Shown piece by piece: positions 24,019-33,950 of a stretch of 47,426 bases of DNA. Every line of letters begins with the position of its first letter. The first letter of the stretch is position 1. A model generated the notes under the pieces. The model saw only the letters and a list, made by a program, of their open reading frames with translations, did not search any database and was not told where the DNA came from. The stretch is taken from NCBI GenBank assembly GCA_002315615.1, contig DCHK01000035.1, positions 1-47,426 on the forward strand. Reading direction: 5' to 3'. Source of the DNA: Bacteroidales bacterium UBA1754. Lineage in GTDB: Bacteria > Bacteroidota > Bacteroidia > Bacteroidales > Paludibacteraceae. The translations under genes were made by a program, and so were the position numbers.

Positions 24019-27000
24019 TTAATCTTGTTTAGAAACTTCTACTGTTCCATCGTGCGATTCACCATTAGGGAATTTAACCGTGTAATAGTAAGCACCTGGG
24101 TCAGCAGTCTTTCCTTTGTATGTTCCGTCCCAACCGCAATTTCCTTCATAAACTTTTTGTCCATAACGGTTGAACACGATAATGTACCAATTTGCTCTAT
24201 GAGCTTTACCTTCGGCTTTTGGTGAAAGGAATTCATCATTTACACCATTGTTATCGTAAGGTGTGAAGATAGTAGGCCAAATAACTTGTACTGGAAGTTT
24301 AATTTCTTGATCAGGACAAACACCGTCTGATACCCACAAGTCAATTACTTTATCTTTGTAAATTGATTCTTTGTAAGTGTCTTGACCAGCTGTCCAACCA
24401 TTGTAATTCCAGTTGTAATAAACCTCGTCAATTCTTTGGTCGTGTACTGCTTTCGCAGTGAATGTTACTTCATCACCTGGCAAAATGCGATTGTCTTCGT
24501 CGTTCGACTCAAGTGATATTTGCAAATCTGCCATTGGTTCTTGTCCTTCAATTTCATAATCGTGAGATTTAACGCAACCATTGAAATCTGTAATCTTCAA
24601 TGTATAAGTTCCTACAACCAAGTCTTTGATGCCCGATTCGGTAGAACCAGTACTCCATTCATAGTTATAAGGAGGAACACCACCATATACAGCACTCGCA
24701 ATATATCCGTCGTTTGCAGTCTTACAAATCAACATTTTACCATTGTAAACGCCTATGCTAATTTCTTCAGGAGTTTCAATGCGAATAGGCAACAACTTCT
24801 GACATCCGTTGGCATCGGTAACTGTCAATTCATAATATCCTGCTGCGGCATTAGAAAGGTTCTTAGTTACTGCACCATTAGACCATTCATAAGTATAGTC
24901 TGGGGTACCACCTTGAACATTCACTTCTGCTGCACCCGTTGATTCACCATAACAACTAACATTTGTTTTAGAAATCAATGTAGCAGTCAAATCAGCATCT
25001 GGACCTTCTATCGTAATAGTAGTATCGGCCTTACAATTGTAAGCATCTGTAACTGTTACGGTGTAATCACCTTTTGTAAGATTTTCTGCAAGCGATGAAG
25101 TACCACCATTTGACCATTGGTATGTATAGTCAGGTTCACCTCCCTCGATTGACAATGCCACGGTACCAGTTTCGCCGAAACATTTCACATCAATATGAAC
25201 AGCTTCCTTGATAACAATTTTCTCTGGTTGGTCGATAACAAAAGACTCATTAGCAGTACAAGAATTGTTATCTACAACAGTCAACATATAGTCACCACCA
25301 CCCAAATTGAACAAGTTAGGTTCTGTTGAAATTTGAGCTTGGTCTTTTGTCCAACTATAAGAGTAAGCTGGAGTTCCACCCGATACTGCAGTTACGATTT
25401 TACCATCAGACATTCCGCCACAAACAAGTGGTGTGAAATCTGTTGCAATAATCTTAAGTGAATCAGGACGAGCATTAATATTAAGACGATCGCTCTGAGA
25501 CTTACAATTGTTTGCGTCAGTTACACTCAATTGATAATAACCAGGTTCAAGGTCAGCAATATCTTCTGCTGCTGAAGTAAACTGATTAGAACCAATCCAC
25601 TCGTAAGTGTATTGAGGTGTTCCGTCTGTAACAGTTACATTGATTGCACCCTTGTCAACACCTTGACCTAAAGCACACTTAATTTGAGCTATCGAATCAA
25701 TTGCAATTGTTGGATTAGCATTTACAATGTAATTGAAGTTTTCTGGCAAACCAATACATCCCTTGTCTGAAATTTGACGAACATAAATTGTATCACCATT
25801 TTCTGCAGTAGGTTGGTTTGTAGAAATTACTGGAACTATAGCCGACCAATTTTCAGGTTCGCCAGTTGCAGATATTTCAGTAGTCCATTGCAAACTCAAT
25901 GTTCCGTCATTTGGATTTGTCTTGATAGTATCCAATTTAACAGCATCTGCACCAACACAATATTTCAAGTTTATCAATCCAGCCTCACGAACACCTAATT
26001 TGCCAGGAGTTGGATTTACCATTGTGCTCTTTGTCTTAGCCAAACCATCTGCAAGTGCTTCGTCATAATTTTGGTATGTCTTATCATTAACACTGCTTAC
26101 ATAGAAACTTGATACTGCATTTGAATTTGCTGAAATTCCAACTGCTTTAATTTGCAATGTTGAACTTTCGCTCGCAGCCAATGTTCCAAAATCAAGTGAA
26201 CCAGAAGTTAATGAAGAAAGACTTTGAGAAATCTCTGCATTTACTTTCAAGTTAGTTGCCGAAACTGTTGCATTGTTCGTAACTTTTACTGAATATGTAA
26301 CAGTGTCGCCTTGACAAATTGCATCTTTATCAGCAGTTACTTCGAGTGCCAAATCTGTACATACAATTACTTTCAACGTCATATACACTGAATCACTGTA
26401 GCAATATCCTTGGTAGTTATTTGCCTTGCGAGCACGTACAGCCAAGTTGTATGTTTCAGCATTACTTAAATCTATTGTTGGTTGTGTATATTCATTATAA
26501 ACACCTGCTGTTTCGGTGTACCAAACCAAAGAATCAGCACCCTTGTCATCAGCGATGAAATCGTTTAATGCTTTAGCACCGCCGTTCACTGCACACATTT
26601 GATACCAAGATGTTTGACCATCAGTTTCAATAGTGAAATCAGTTCCACTTGTCTTCAATGTTGGTTTTTGAACTTCTGTTGGTTCTGTAATTGTAATTGT
26701 ATCATTTACAAAACAAGCATTGTCATCTGTTACAGTCAAGAAATATTTACCAGGAACCAAGTCTGTTGTAGCATTCAATGGATTATTATTTTCATCTTTC
26801 CATTGATAAGTATAATCAGATGTTATAGTACCACCTGTAACAGCATCTTTACTAATAGAGATATAAGCATCGTTTGACTCGAAACAAGATTCATTGTGAT
26901 AAATGAAATTATCTGTAGCCTGTTTTTTGTTATACTCTACTGCTGCTTGAATTGTAATTGGAGCAATGTTAGAAATCGAGAATGTATCTTTTCCAACACA

Positions 27001-30000
27001 ACCATCGTTTGAAGTCGCAGTAAGAATAATTTGACCTGTTTGAGAAATGTTAGAGAAAGTATATTCTCCACTTGTTTCTGAAGGAGTACCTATTGTAGGA
27101 TTTCCAATCAATGATTTCCAAGCCAAACCATTAGCATCTTTCACAGTGATATTTGCTTTTTCCGCAACAGCAGTTGCACCTTGTCCTGTAGCACACTTGA
27201 TGTCTACGAATGAAACTACAGAAATTTCTGGATTAGAATTCTTTATTACCCAAGAGTAATCTGTTGTTACACTTTCTTTAGATGTGAATTCCATCCATTC
27301 TGTACAACCTACAGCGTTTGTTGCCTCAACGAAATAGTATTTCGTATCACGATCTGAACCATAAGCACCGAAACTGATAGCAACACCAGTACCTGCTACT
27401 GGAGAACCAACAATCGTCTTACTTGCAGTTGGTGAAGTTGCAGAATACAATTGGTAGTTAACACCAGTTTCTGAAGATAACAAACCTAACAACAAACCTT
27501 GATTTGTATTACCGTCTGCATCTTTAGCACAGTATTCTGTTACTTGAGTATCTGTTGATGTTGCACTTTCTTTTGAAGTGATTGTTTGTTTTGCTGGTGT
27601 TGCAAAGTTTGTCTCAACTGCCGCAACTGTAGCAGGCGAAGCCGTACAACCATTATCAAATGTAACAACTACAGTATAGTTGTCCGTAGTATTTGTTGTC
27701 GCTTTAGCAGCATTGTAGGCGTCAGTAGTTGACGAACTTGTATGAGTGGCTGCTGTAGCACCATTTTTCTTCCATTCATAAGAAGTAATTGCCACGCCAT
27801 CAGGAATGTTAGTTACTGTTGCAGTAATATCTACACCTGTTGCCTCATTACCGTTAGTACAATTGATAGTTGCCGAAGTAGGATTAATAGATACTATACC
27901 CGCATTCTTAGATTCTGTAATTGTAACTACATTAGAACTTGTTGAACAAGTCTTAGCATTGTCAGAATAAACCGTAACCGAATAATTACCTGCTGCACTT
28001 ACATCAATAGATGTTTTGCTTGCACCCTCTTCATTATTGCTCCACAAATAATATACTGCGTTTGTAGCAGTAGCATTCAAAGTGGCTGTTTGTGCAGTTG
28101 GATCACAAGTAAGTACCGTTTTGTCTGCACTTATGCTAACTGTTGGTTTTGCATATATTGTAAGTGAACTTGTTTCGTTTTCTTCTGCTGTACAAGACGA
28201 ACCAGCAGCTTTTACAGCAACTTTGAATTTATAAGTGCCTACACCAACTGTTACAATTGGATTCTTCTTAGTAGCGTCGTCAAATGAAGCACCTGTGCCT
28301 TCTGTACAAGTCCAAGCATATTCCCACGCTTGACCAGTGCCAAGTGTTCCCGCAACGTCTACATCCAATTGAATAGTCGTTGTACCCGATTCCAAACAAG
28401 TTGTAGTTGGAGTTGCAGAAGGAGTAAGACTTGAAGGCACTGCATAAATTGTAAAGTTTTCATTTATAGTCGCAAAACATTCAGACTTAACTATCGAACC
28501 ACTTACTTCTTTTGCAGAATATACATTCAATGTACTTGTGTAATTTCCAGCAGTAAGAGCATTAGTTGCATTAAACACTTTCAAATCCTTACCAGATTGT
28601 GTTTCGCCTGCTACATTCCATTCATAATACAAGAAAGCACCATCTTCTGTCAAATCATTCATCTCTGGAGCAGTAATTTTTACTTTTACATTTTGAGATG
28701 TTTTATCTACACAAAGATTATCGAAAGTAAATGCTTCGCTGGCTTTTGCCTTTGGAGTTTCGTGCAAAACTACAGAAACTATCTCTTCTGCATAACAAGA
28801 AGTATTAGTTTCGTTGCCTGCTTTTCCATAAACTTGTACCTTAAATGTATAAGTACCAGCACCCTTAACTGTTGCTGTATTGTTTGCTGTTCTCAATGTT
28901 TCATCTGTAATACTTGCAGTAGCACCTGTTGGTGTAGAACCTACCGACCAAACATATTGCCAATCGAAATCTTCAGGCAATGTGCTTTCGGTTGTAGCAG
29001 TTGCACTTAAATTAACTGTATAACTTTGAGTGTTATCAGGAATACAATATACACCATCTTGTCCAGTAAGCGAAGGAATCGTAGCAGATGGAGCGATTGA
29101 GTCAGGTGCGGGGAATATTACAATTTCCTTAACCTCTGTAATTTCACATTTGCAAGTATCAACTCTTGTATTCTTCACATTCATTGTGAAAACATACGAA
29201 CCTGAAGTCAAATTGTTAACTGTGAGAGAAGAACCACTCTTAGTTGCACCTGAAATATCAAAATTAGCACCATTGCGAGTAGCAGTCCAATTATATTCCA
29301 ATGTACCACCGTCTTTTACGCTATAGTGTGCAGTAAATGTACCACCACCAGTAACTTTTGTCTTTGTAAGACAAGCATCAACATCGGTAGTTTCTATTTT
29401 CCAATCTGAACCACTCTTGGTTTGGATTTCTGGCATATCAACTATATTCAGACGATAAAGTGTCTTTTCGTAAGGCATAAGAACATTCTCGCCATTCTTC
29501 TTGTAGTGTAATAATTGATATTGTTTTGTATATAGAATATTGCCACTTGCACTATCCATATAGAAAGTTGAATCTGCCACAAAACCAGAAGAAGTAATTG
29601 TTGCTAATGGTTTCTTGCCTGCTTTAGGAACGAGGTCATCGTCTTCTATATCGCCATAGTTGTAAACTTCAACTTTTTCATATCCAGCAACACTCCAGGT
29701 TTCATTGAAGTTCTTAACCAAATCACCTTTAGAATTATTGGTGTAGTCGTTTGTTGTAAGTTCGCATACATTAGTAATTACTACCAATGGTGGAGTGTAA
29801 AGTTGCGGAACAGATTTTGCAAATATTTGTGTTTTTTGGTCAGCACCAGCTTTTACAGCATCAGCCACCGTTTGATTTGGGAACAAATAGTTTACGATTT
29901 CATAAACATTCTTTTGTTTGAACAAATCACTTGTAATAGCAGCGCCGTCCGCGTCAAATACGTTTTTACCTAAAGTTAAAGGTACATTGATTGAACTTTG

Positions 30001-32589
30001 TCCGTTACAATCGTTGCCATTACCTAAATATATAAGAGGCATACCTTTATAGGTGCTATTAGCCTTGTCATAATCATTTTCGAAAGGATGAACGCCAGGC
30101 GTATAATCGTCTGCTGTACCGGTAATGAAGTATGCTTTTACGTATGCTTCTTTTTGTGAACTATCTGTTATATTTTTAATGGTAGTTGTATATACCCAAG
30201 GTTCACCTTCAACGAAAGCTTGTTTCCATTGTTCTTTATTACAAGAAATCATTATATTTTGCTCGTCGTCGGTCAATGGTTTGTTTTCAAGTTTCCAATC
30301 CAACTCTGGTTGGCATGCCATAATGGTGATATCATCAAACACAATATCAGAACCGTTATCACCTGAGTTATTACCGTGAATACGAATTCGAGCATATTTT
30401 TTAGTAGTAGTAATAGAAGTTCTAATTTCTTGCCAATCGAGGTATGACAAGTGAGTCATCCAAACATCGTGTTGTGCTGCCACAACTTCTGTCCAATTAC
30501 TTTTATCATCAGACTCTTCAATATATACGGTAAGACTGGCTGCGTCTGTACCAGTTTCTCTCGTCATAGGAGCGACATAGAACGATACAAGCAATTTAGC
30601 GCCAACTGGCAATTCATATTGCTTATTCAAGATATCGCCAGAGTTTCCACTATTGAAATTGACAGCCAACATACCGCCAACATTTCTCGTTCCGTCTGTA
30701 TTTCCAGTGTGGTCATAGTCCAAAATAAACCAAGTACGTTCTGGATTACTGCCACCCAAACAACCATCTTTACCATGGCAACCATGTCCAGGATTATTGA
30801 CTACCGCATATTTACCATTAGTGATACAACCTCCTTCAGCGTATGTATAAGACATTCCTTCGTATGACTGTTGATAACAAGACAAGTCACCCGAAGTATT
30901 TGACAAATTAAATGGTTCATAGAACAAAGCTACCAATTTTCCGTTACAAGCATCAGCAGGAGCCGATTTTACCAAGAAATCGTTGCAAGTCTCGTTTGTT
31001 CCATCTTCCGCACGGAAAAGTGTAGGTTTATAAATAACGAAATCCAAATTGCTGTTATTAGTACCACTAATTTTTGCAAGAGCTGTCATACTTGTAATCT
31101 TATTCCAAGATGTTCCATCATCTTCAGAATAATAATAGGTAATATCTGCACTTGCACCTGTAGTCGTAATTTTAACTGTATCGCCAGGAACAATGAATTT
31201 CTTATTTGAAGACATCTTCAAATAAGTAGATGCGTTAACTGGAACAAAATTCCAATAACGAATATCACCGTTACCATCATTTGTAGAGTAAATATAAACA
31301 GGATCATTTCCTGTGTATTCATCTTGTTTTCCATCCCAAGTATCGGTAAGTGGACGATTGAGGTATGTAGAATTACCATACTCGCTAATCATCACTTTAT
31401 TTTGCTCAATTGCACCACAATTATCATAAGGTAATGCCGAGAGTTTGAAACGATATTTGCTTTCATTAGTACAATTGAAAGCAGATAGAGACATACGATC
31501 GAAATCTGCATTACGACCATCACTATGAAAAGCGCCTGTTCCACCGAAATTCTTCATTACGTCAATAAAGTTGCCAGTAGAAACATTTTTGAAATAATAA
31601 TACTCAGAATTGTCATCATTTGTACCTTGCCACAATTCCCATTGGTGTTCTGTGCCTAATGTAGGATTCTTGGCACCTCTCAAAAATTCATCGCCATTAT
31701 CAACAAGATATTCTTGTGGGTGATTTTCATTACCAGTCCAATAGTTCTTTATATAATAAGGTCCAGCTACTTTTACAAGGCAAGTGTAAGGAGAAGAAGC
31801 AACCAATGCGGTAGCTCTCAAATTCGTTTCTGTCAAACCGTATGTTTCAGGATTGATACCTTGAATTGATGCACGGACATAAACTTTCTCTCCATCATTT
31901 AGCGTTTTTGTAGTGTAAGTATCAGTAGTACTTCCTGTTACTACAGTCCAATTCTTATTATCATCAGATGTTTCCCATTTCCAAGTATAAGGACCTGCAG
32001 GGAGTTTGAAACCTTGGAATTCTGCTTTTAATGTAGAAGAACCGCCAGCAACAACTGCTCTGTTGCCCGTGATGGCAGTTTGGTTTTTCATATCGTTGAT
32101 GCTCTCGACAATATAGAATTGGAAATCAGCAGTTGCAGTTGCTGGTTTTGAATTCCACGAACGGAATTGTATTTTAAAGTCGGATACATTGGCATCACTT
32201 ATCTGATACACCAAATACTTGTTACCAGTAAAATCCATACCTGCCACAGCGGTACCATCTTTCCAATTGATATTGTCACTGGCTACTGCCGAATTTACAT
32301 TCTTTTCGCCACCACTCCAATACACCTTATCCAGGTTGATATTGTAACCGCCAGAAACATAGATTACGAAATACTGATTTGCAGCGGTAGTCGTCAAACC
32401 TATCGTCTGATTATCAGTTCTTCCGTCATCATTCCAACGCGTTACTCCGTCACCCGTATGCACAAAAGAAAGTGCTTTTGAGTCCACGAGACTTGCATTG
32501 GCAGAAAAGAAGAACACTTGCAACAACAAAACTGCCCATAAGGTCAGCATCTGCGTTATTGCCTTCTTAGTTAATAAATTTTTTACCAT
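24019..32589 (-). CDS. Giant SprB-like surface adhesin with T9SS type B sorting domain
   Basis: A 2856-residue exported protein, the largest here. The signal peptide ends near residue 32 (FFSANA). Two non-repeat regions follow: residues about 273-457 with lectin-like YYIKNYWTG and STGNFIDV stretches, and about 543-763 resembling a jelly-roll/MAM-like domain ending VFDDITIMACQ. Residues about 1050-1900 are many Ig/PKD-like units separated by single cysteines. A SprB repeat lies near 1890-1966, a DUF11-like domain (ALEVTADKDAICQGDTVTYS) near 2080-2180, and five tandem SprB repeats at about 2300-2686, each with a YTYEWSNG core and a TVTDxxxC end. Residues 2766-2856 are a type B sorting domain: FTPYDNNGVNDEF, YIIVFNRYGQKVYEG and GWDGTYKG. 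By family knowledge it is exported by T9SS and displayed with a SprF partner. The ligand is unknown. Confidence 0.93.
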   Translation of the reverse strand: MVKNLLTKKAITQMLTLWAVLLLQVFFFSANASLVDSKALSFVHTGDGVTRWNDDGRTDNQTIGLTTTAANQYFVIYVSGGYNINLDKVYWSGGEKNVNSAVASDNINWKDGTAVAGMDFTGNKYLVYQISDANVSDFKIQFRSWNSKPATATADFQFYIVESINDMKNQTAITGNRAVVAGGSSTLKAEFQGFKLPAGPYTWKWETSDDNKNWTVVTGSTTDTYTTKTLNDGEKVYVRASIQGINPETYGLTETNLRATALVASSPYTCLVKVAGPYYIKNYWTGNENHPQEYLVDNGDEFLRGAKNPTLGTEHQWELWQGTNDDNSEYYYFKNVSTGNFIDVMKNFGGTGAFHSDGRNADFDRMSLSAFNCTNESKYRFKLSALPYDNCGAIEQNKVMISEYGNSTYLNRPLTDTWDGKQDEYTGNDPVYIYSTNDGNGDIRYWNFVPVNASTYLKMSSNKKFIVPGDTVKITTTGASADITYYYSEDDGTSWNKITSMTALAKISGTNNSNLDFVIYKPTLFRAEDGTNETCNDFLVKSAPADACNGKLVALFYEPFNLSNTSGDLSCYQQSYEGMSYTYAEGGCITNGKYAVVNNPGHGCHGKDGCLGGSNPERTWFILDYDHTGNTDGTRNVGGMLAVNFNSGNSGDILNKQYELPVGAKLLVSFYVAPMTRETGTDAASLTVYIEESDDKSNWTEVVAAQHDVWMTHLSYLDWQEIRTSITTTKKYARIRIHGNNSGDNGSDIVFDDITIMACQPELDWKLENKPLTDDEQNIMISCNKEQWKQAFVEGEPWVYTTTIKNITDSSQKEAYVKAYFITGTADDYTPGVHPFENDYDKANSTYKGMPLIYLGNGNDCNGQSSINVPLTLGKNVFDADGAAITSDLFKQKNVYEIVNYLFPNQTVADAVKAGADQKTQIFAKSVPQLYTPPLVVITNVCELTTNDYTNNSKGDLVKNFNETWSVAGYEKVEVYNYGDIEDDDLVPKAGKKPLATITSSGFVADSTFYMDSASGNILYTKQYQLLHYKKNGENVLMPYEKTLYRLNIVDMPEIQTKSGSDWKIETTDVDACLTKTKVTGGGTFTAHYSVKDGGTLEYNWTATRNGANFDISGATKSGSSLTVNNLTSGSYVFTMNVKNTRVDTCKCEITEVKEIVIFPAPDSIAPSATIPSLTGQDGVYCIPDNTQSYTVNLSATATTESTLPEDFDWQYVWSVGSTPTGATASITDETLRTANNTATVKGAGTYTFKVQVYGKAGNETNTSCYAEEIVSVVLHETPKAKASEAFTFDNLCVDKTSQNVKVKITAPEMNDLTEDGAFLYYEWNVAGETQSGKDLKVFNATNALTAGNYTSTLNVYSAKEVSGSIVKSECFATINENFTIYAVPSSLTPSATPTTTCLESGTTTIQLDVDVAGTLGTGQAWEYAWTCTEGTGASFDDATKKNPIVTVGVGTYKFKVAVKAAGSSCTAEENETSSLTIYAKPTVSISADKTVLTCDPTAQTATLNATATNAVYYLWSNNEEGASKTSIDVSAAGNYSVTVYSDNAKTCSTSSNVVTITESKNAGIVSINPTSATINCTNGNEATGVDITATVTNIPDGVAITSYEWKKNGATAATHTSSSTTDAYNAAKATTNTTDNYTVVVTFDNGCTASPATVAAVETNFATPAKQTITSKESATSTDTQVTEYCAKDADGNTNQGLLLGLLSSETGVNYQLYSATSPTASKTIVGSPVAGTGVAISFGAYGSDRDTKYYFVEATNAVGCTEWMEFTSKESVTTDYSWVIKNSNPEISVVSFVDIKCATGQGATAVAEKANITVKDANGLAWKSLIGNPTIGTPSETSGEYTFSNISQTGQIILTATSNDGCVGKDTFSISNIAPITIQAAVEYNKKQATDNFIYHNESCFESNDAYISISKDAVTGGTITSDYTYQWKDENNNPLNATTDLVPGKYFLTVTDDNACFVNDTITITEPTEVQKPTLKTSGTDFTIETDGQTSWYQMCAVNGGAKALNDFIADDKGADSLVWYTETAGVYNEYTQPTIDLSNAETYNLAVRARKANNYQGYCYSDSVYMTLKVIVCTDLALEVTADKDAICQGDTVTYSVKVTNNATVSATNLKVNAEISQSLSSLTSGSLDFGTLAASESSTLQIKAVGISANSNAVSSFYVSSVNDKTYQNYDEALADGLAKTKSTMVNPTPGKLGVREAGLINLKYCVGADAVKLDTIKTNPNDGTLSLQWTTEISATGEPENWSAIVPVISTNQPTAENGDTIYVRQISDKGCIGLPENFNYIVNANPTIAIDSIAQIKCALGQGVDKGAINVTVTDGTPQYTYEWIGSNQFTSAAEDIADLEPGYYQLSVTDANNCKSQSDRLNINARPDSLKIIATDFTPLVCGGMSDGKIVTAVSGGTPAYSYSWTKDQAQISTEPNLFNLGGGDYMLTVVDNNSCTANESFVIDQPEKIVIKEAVHIDVKCFGETGTVALSIEGGEPDYTYQWSNGGTSSLAENLTKGDYTVTVTDAYNCKADTTITIEGPDADLTATLISKTNVSCYGESTGAAEVNVQGGTPDYTYEWSNGAVTKNLSNAAAGYYELTVTDANGCQKLLPIRIETPEEISIGVYNGKMLICKTANDGYIASAVYGGVPPYNYEWSTGSTESGIKDLVVGTYTLKITDFNGCVKSHDYEIEGQEPMADLQISLESNDEDNRILPGDEVTFTAKAVHDQRIDEVYYNWNYNGWTAGQDTYKESIYKDKVIDLWVSDGVCPDQEIKLPVQVIWPTIFTPYDNNGVNDEFLSPKAEGKAHRANWYIIVFNRYGQKVYEGNCGWDGTYKGKTADPGAYYYTVKFPNGESHDGTVEVSKQD

Positions 32590-32700
32590 ACTTGATAATT
32601 TTAGTTTATATTTTTTTAATTACTCTCTTTTTTAATCATCCACCACCATAGGCGGAAAGTGTGTTTAATAATGTTTTCTTTTTCTATTTTGATTTATTAG

Positions 32701-33765
32701 TTATTTCTTTACATATATTGTTTGCGTTGGGAAAGCAAATTCAAGTCCGTTTTTATTGAACTGCGTGAGTATATACAAATTCACTTTCGACTGCGTTTCA
32801 TAAAAATCTTCTCCAGTTTTAATATCATACAAATACTTCAAGTTAAGCGAAGAACCACCATATTCCACAAAATACGGATAGGAAACGCTCTCTATCTGCC
32901 CCACCGCTGTGGGTGTATCTCTAAGTATTTGCAAAGCCAATTGCATTTTTTCAGGTGTAGTGTCGTAAGTCAATCCCAAATCGACCGTTATTCTTTTGGC
33001 TGGTTCTGCCGTTACATTCACTATCGCAGCATCAATAACTTGCGATGTAGAAACTGTAACCAACTGTCTATTCATCAATCTAATTCTCACACTGCGCAAA
33101 CCAATATCTTCAACATAACCTTCAAAGGCATCGAGTTTAATTCTATCGCCAATTTTGAATGGACGGTCGAAAAAGATAACGAAACCCGCAAAAAGATTTT
33201 TAATCGTATCTTGTGCCGCTAAAGCAAATGCCACACCACCAATACCAAGACCAGTAATAACTGCCCCAATATTCAAACCCATATTGTTGAGTGCAGTGAG
33301 AATTCCTAACGACCATATCACCCAATTGATGGTACGAATAATGATGCGAATGCGATTGTCGTCAACCTTATCTTTCTTGCGTGGGTTGTTTATCCAACTC
33401 TCAGTGATGAGTCCACTCAACACACGAGTAATCAGCCAACACACATTCATTATTACCAACAACTGGTATGCGTAGTCGAAAAACTTCAATACACCAATCG
33501 ACACTTCCAAACGATGAACGCCCCACCACACCGACGCCAACATTACCGCAAACATAATCGGTCCCGTCGTGTTATTGAGGATTACGTCATCAATTTTTGT
33601 TTCGGTTTTCCCTACAAATTTTCCAAGAACTTTTTTGTTGAAAAAGAAAAGAATTTTTGCTGCACAATAACCTCCAATCACTATAAGCAGAGACAATATC
33701 CACTGCCACACATCATTTCCTAAAAACTCGTACGAACCTAAAAAACTCCTTAAATCTTCAAACAT
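32701..33765 (-). CDS. MscS family mechanosensitive ion channel
   Basis: A 354-residue inner-membrane channel that releases solutes on osmotic downshock. Chosen from the ATG at 33765 (MFEDLRSFLGSYEFLG), because the longer frame to 33867 adds a low-complexity stretch with no recognised match. An N-terminal membrane segment (WILSLLIVIGGYCAAKILFF) and two further hydrophobic segments precede the pore helix TM3, seen in GAVITGLGIGGVAFALAAQDTIKNLFAG. The MscS beta domain follows with FDRPFKIGDRIKLDAFEGYVEDIGLRSVRIR, then a C-terminal alpha/beta domain. The length is near that of E. coli MscS (286) plus one extra N-terminal segment pair. It is isolated from its neighbours, and no operon partner is evident. 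Confidence 0.9.
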   Translation of the reverse strand: MFEDLRSFLGSYEFLGNDVWQWILSLLIVIGGYCAAKILFFFNKKVLGKFVGKTETKIDDVILNNTTGPIMFAVMLASVWWGVHRLEVSIGVLKFFDYAYQLLVIMNVCWLITRVLSGLITESWINNPRKKDKVDDNRIRIIIRTINWVIWSLGILTALNNMGLNIGAVITGLGIGGVAFALAAQDTIKNLFAGFVIFFDRPFKIGDRIKLDAFEGYVEDIGLRSVRIRLMNRQLVTVSTSQVIDAAIVNVTAEPAKRITVDLGLTYDTTPEKMQLALQILRDTPTAVGQIESVSYPYFVEYGGSSLNLKYLYDIKTGEDFYETQSKVNLYILTQFNKNGLEFAFPTQTIYVKK

Positions 33766-33921
33766 AACCGATTGATTGTTTAAAATTGTACTTATACAAT
33801 TATCCAATTCGTCAATTTGCAAAGTAACAAAATTTTTTATTAACATCAAAGAAATAAAAAAAAACATTGTAATTATTGAAACTATTTATTAAATACATAA
33901 AAATGATACTACATTTTTTCA

Positions 33922-33929
33922 TACCTTTG
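33922..33929 (+). promoter_or_regulatory. Bacteroidota -7 promoter motif (TACCTTTG) for pyrB
   Basis: TACCTTTG matches TAnnTTTG and lies 21 bases before the ATG at 33951. It falls inside the longer open frame from 33876, which supports the downstream start. Confidence 0.6.
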
Positions 33930-33950
33930 AGAAACAAAAACAAAACCGAT

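Noticed and set aside
24530..25690. Possible CRISPR-like or tandem DNA repeat
   Set aside because: The periodicity comes from protein-level SprB repeats of about 75 residues; the DNA copies differ and there are no short identical repeats with spacers.
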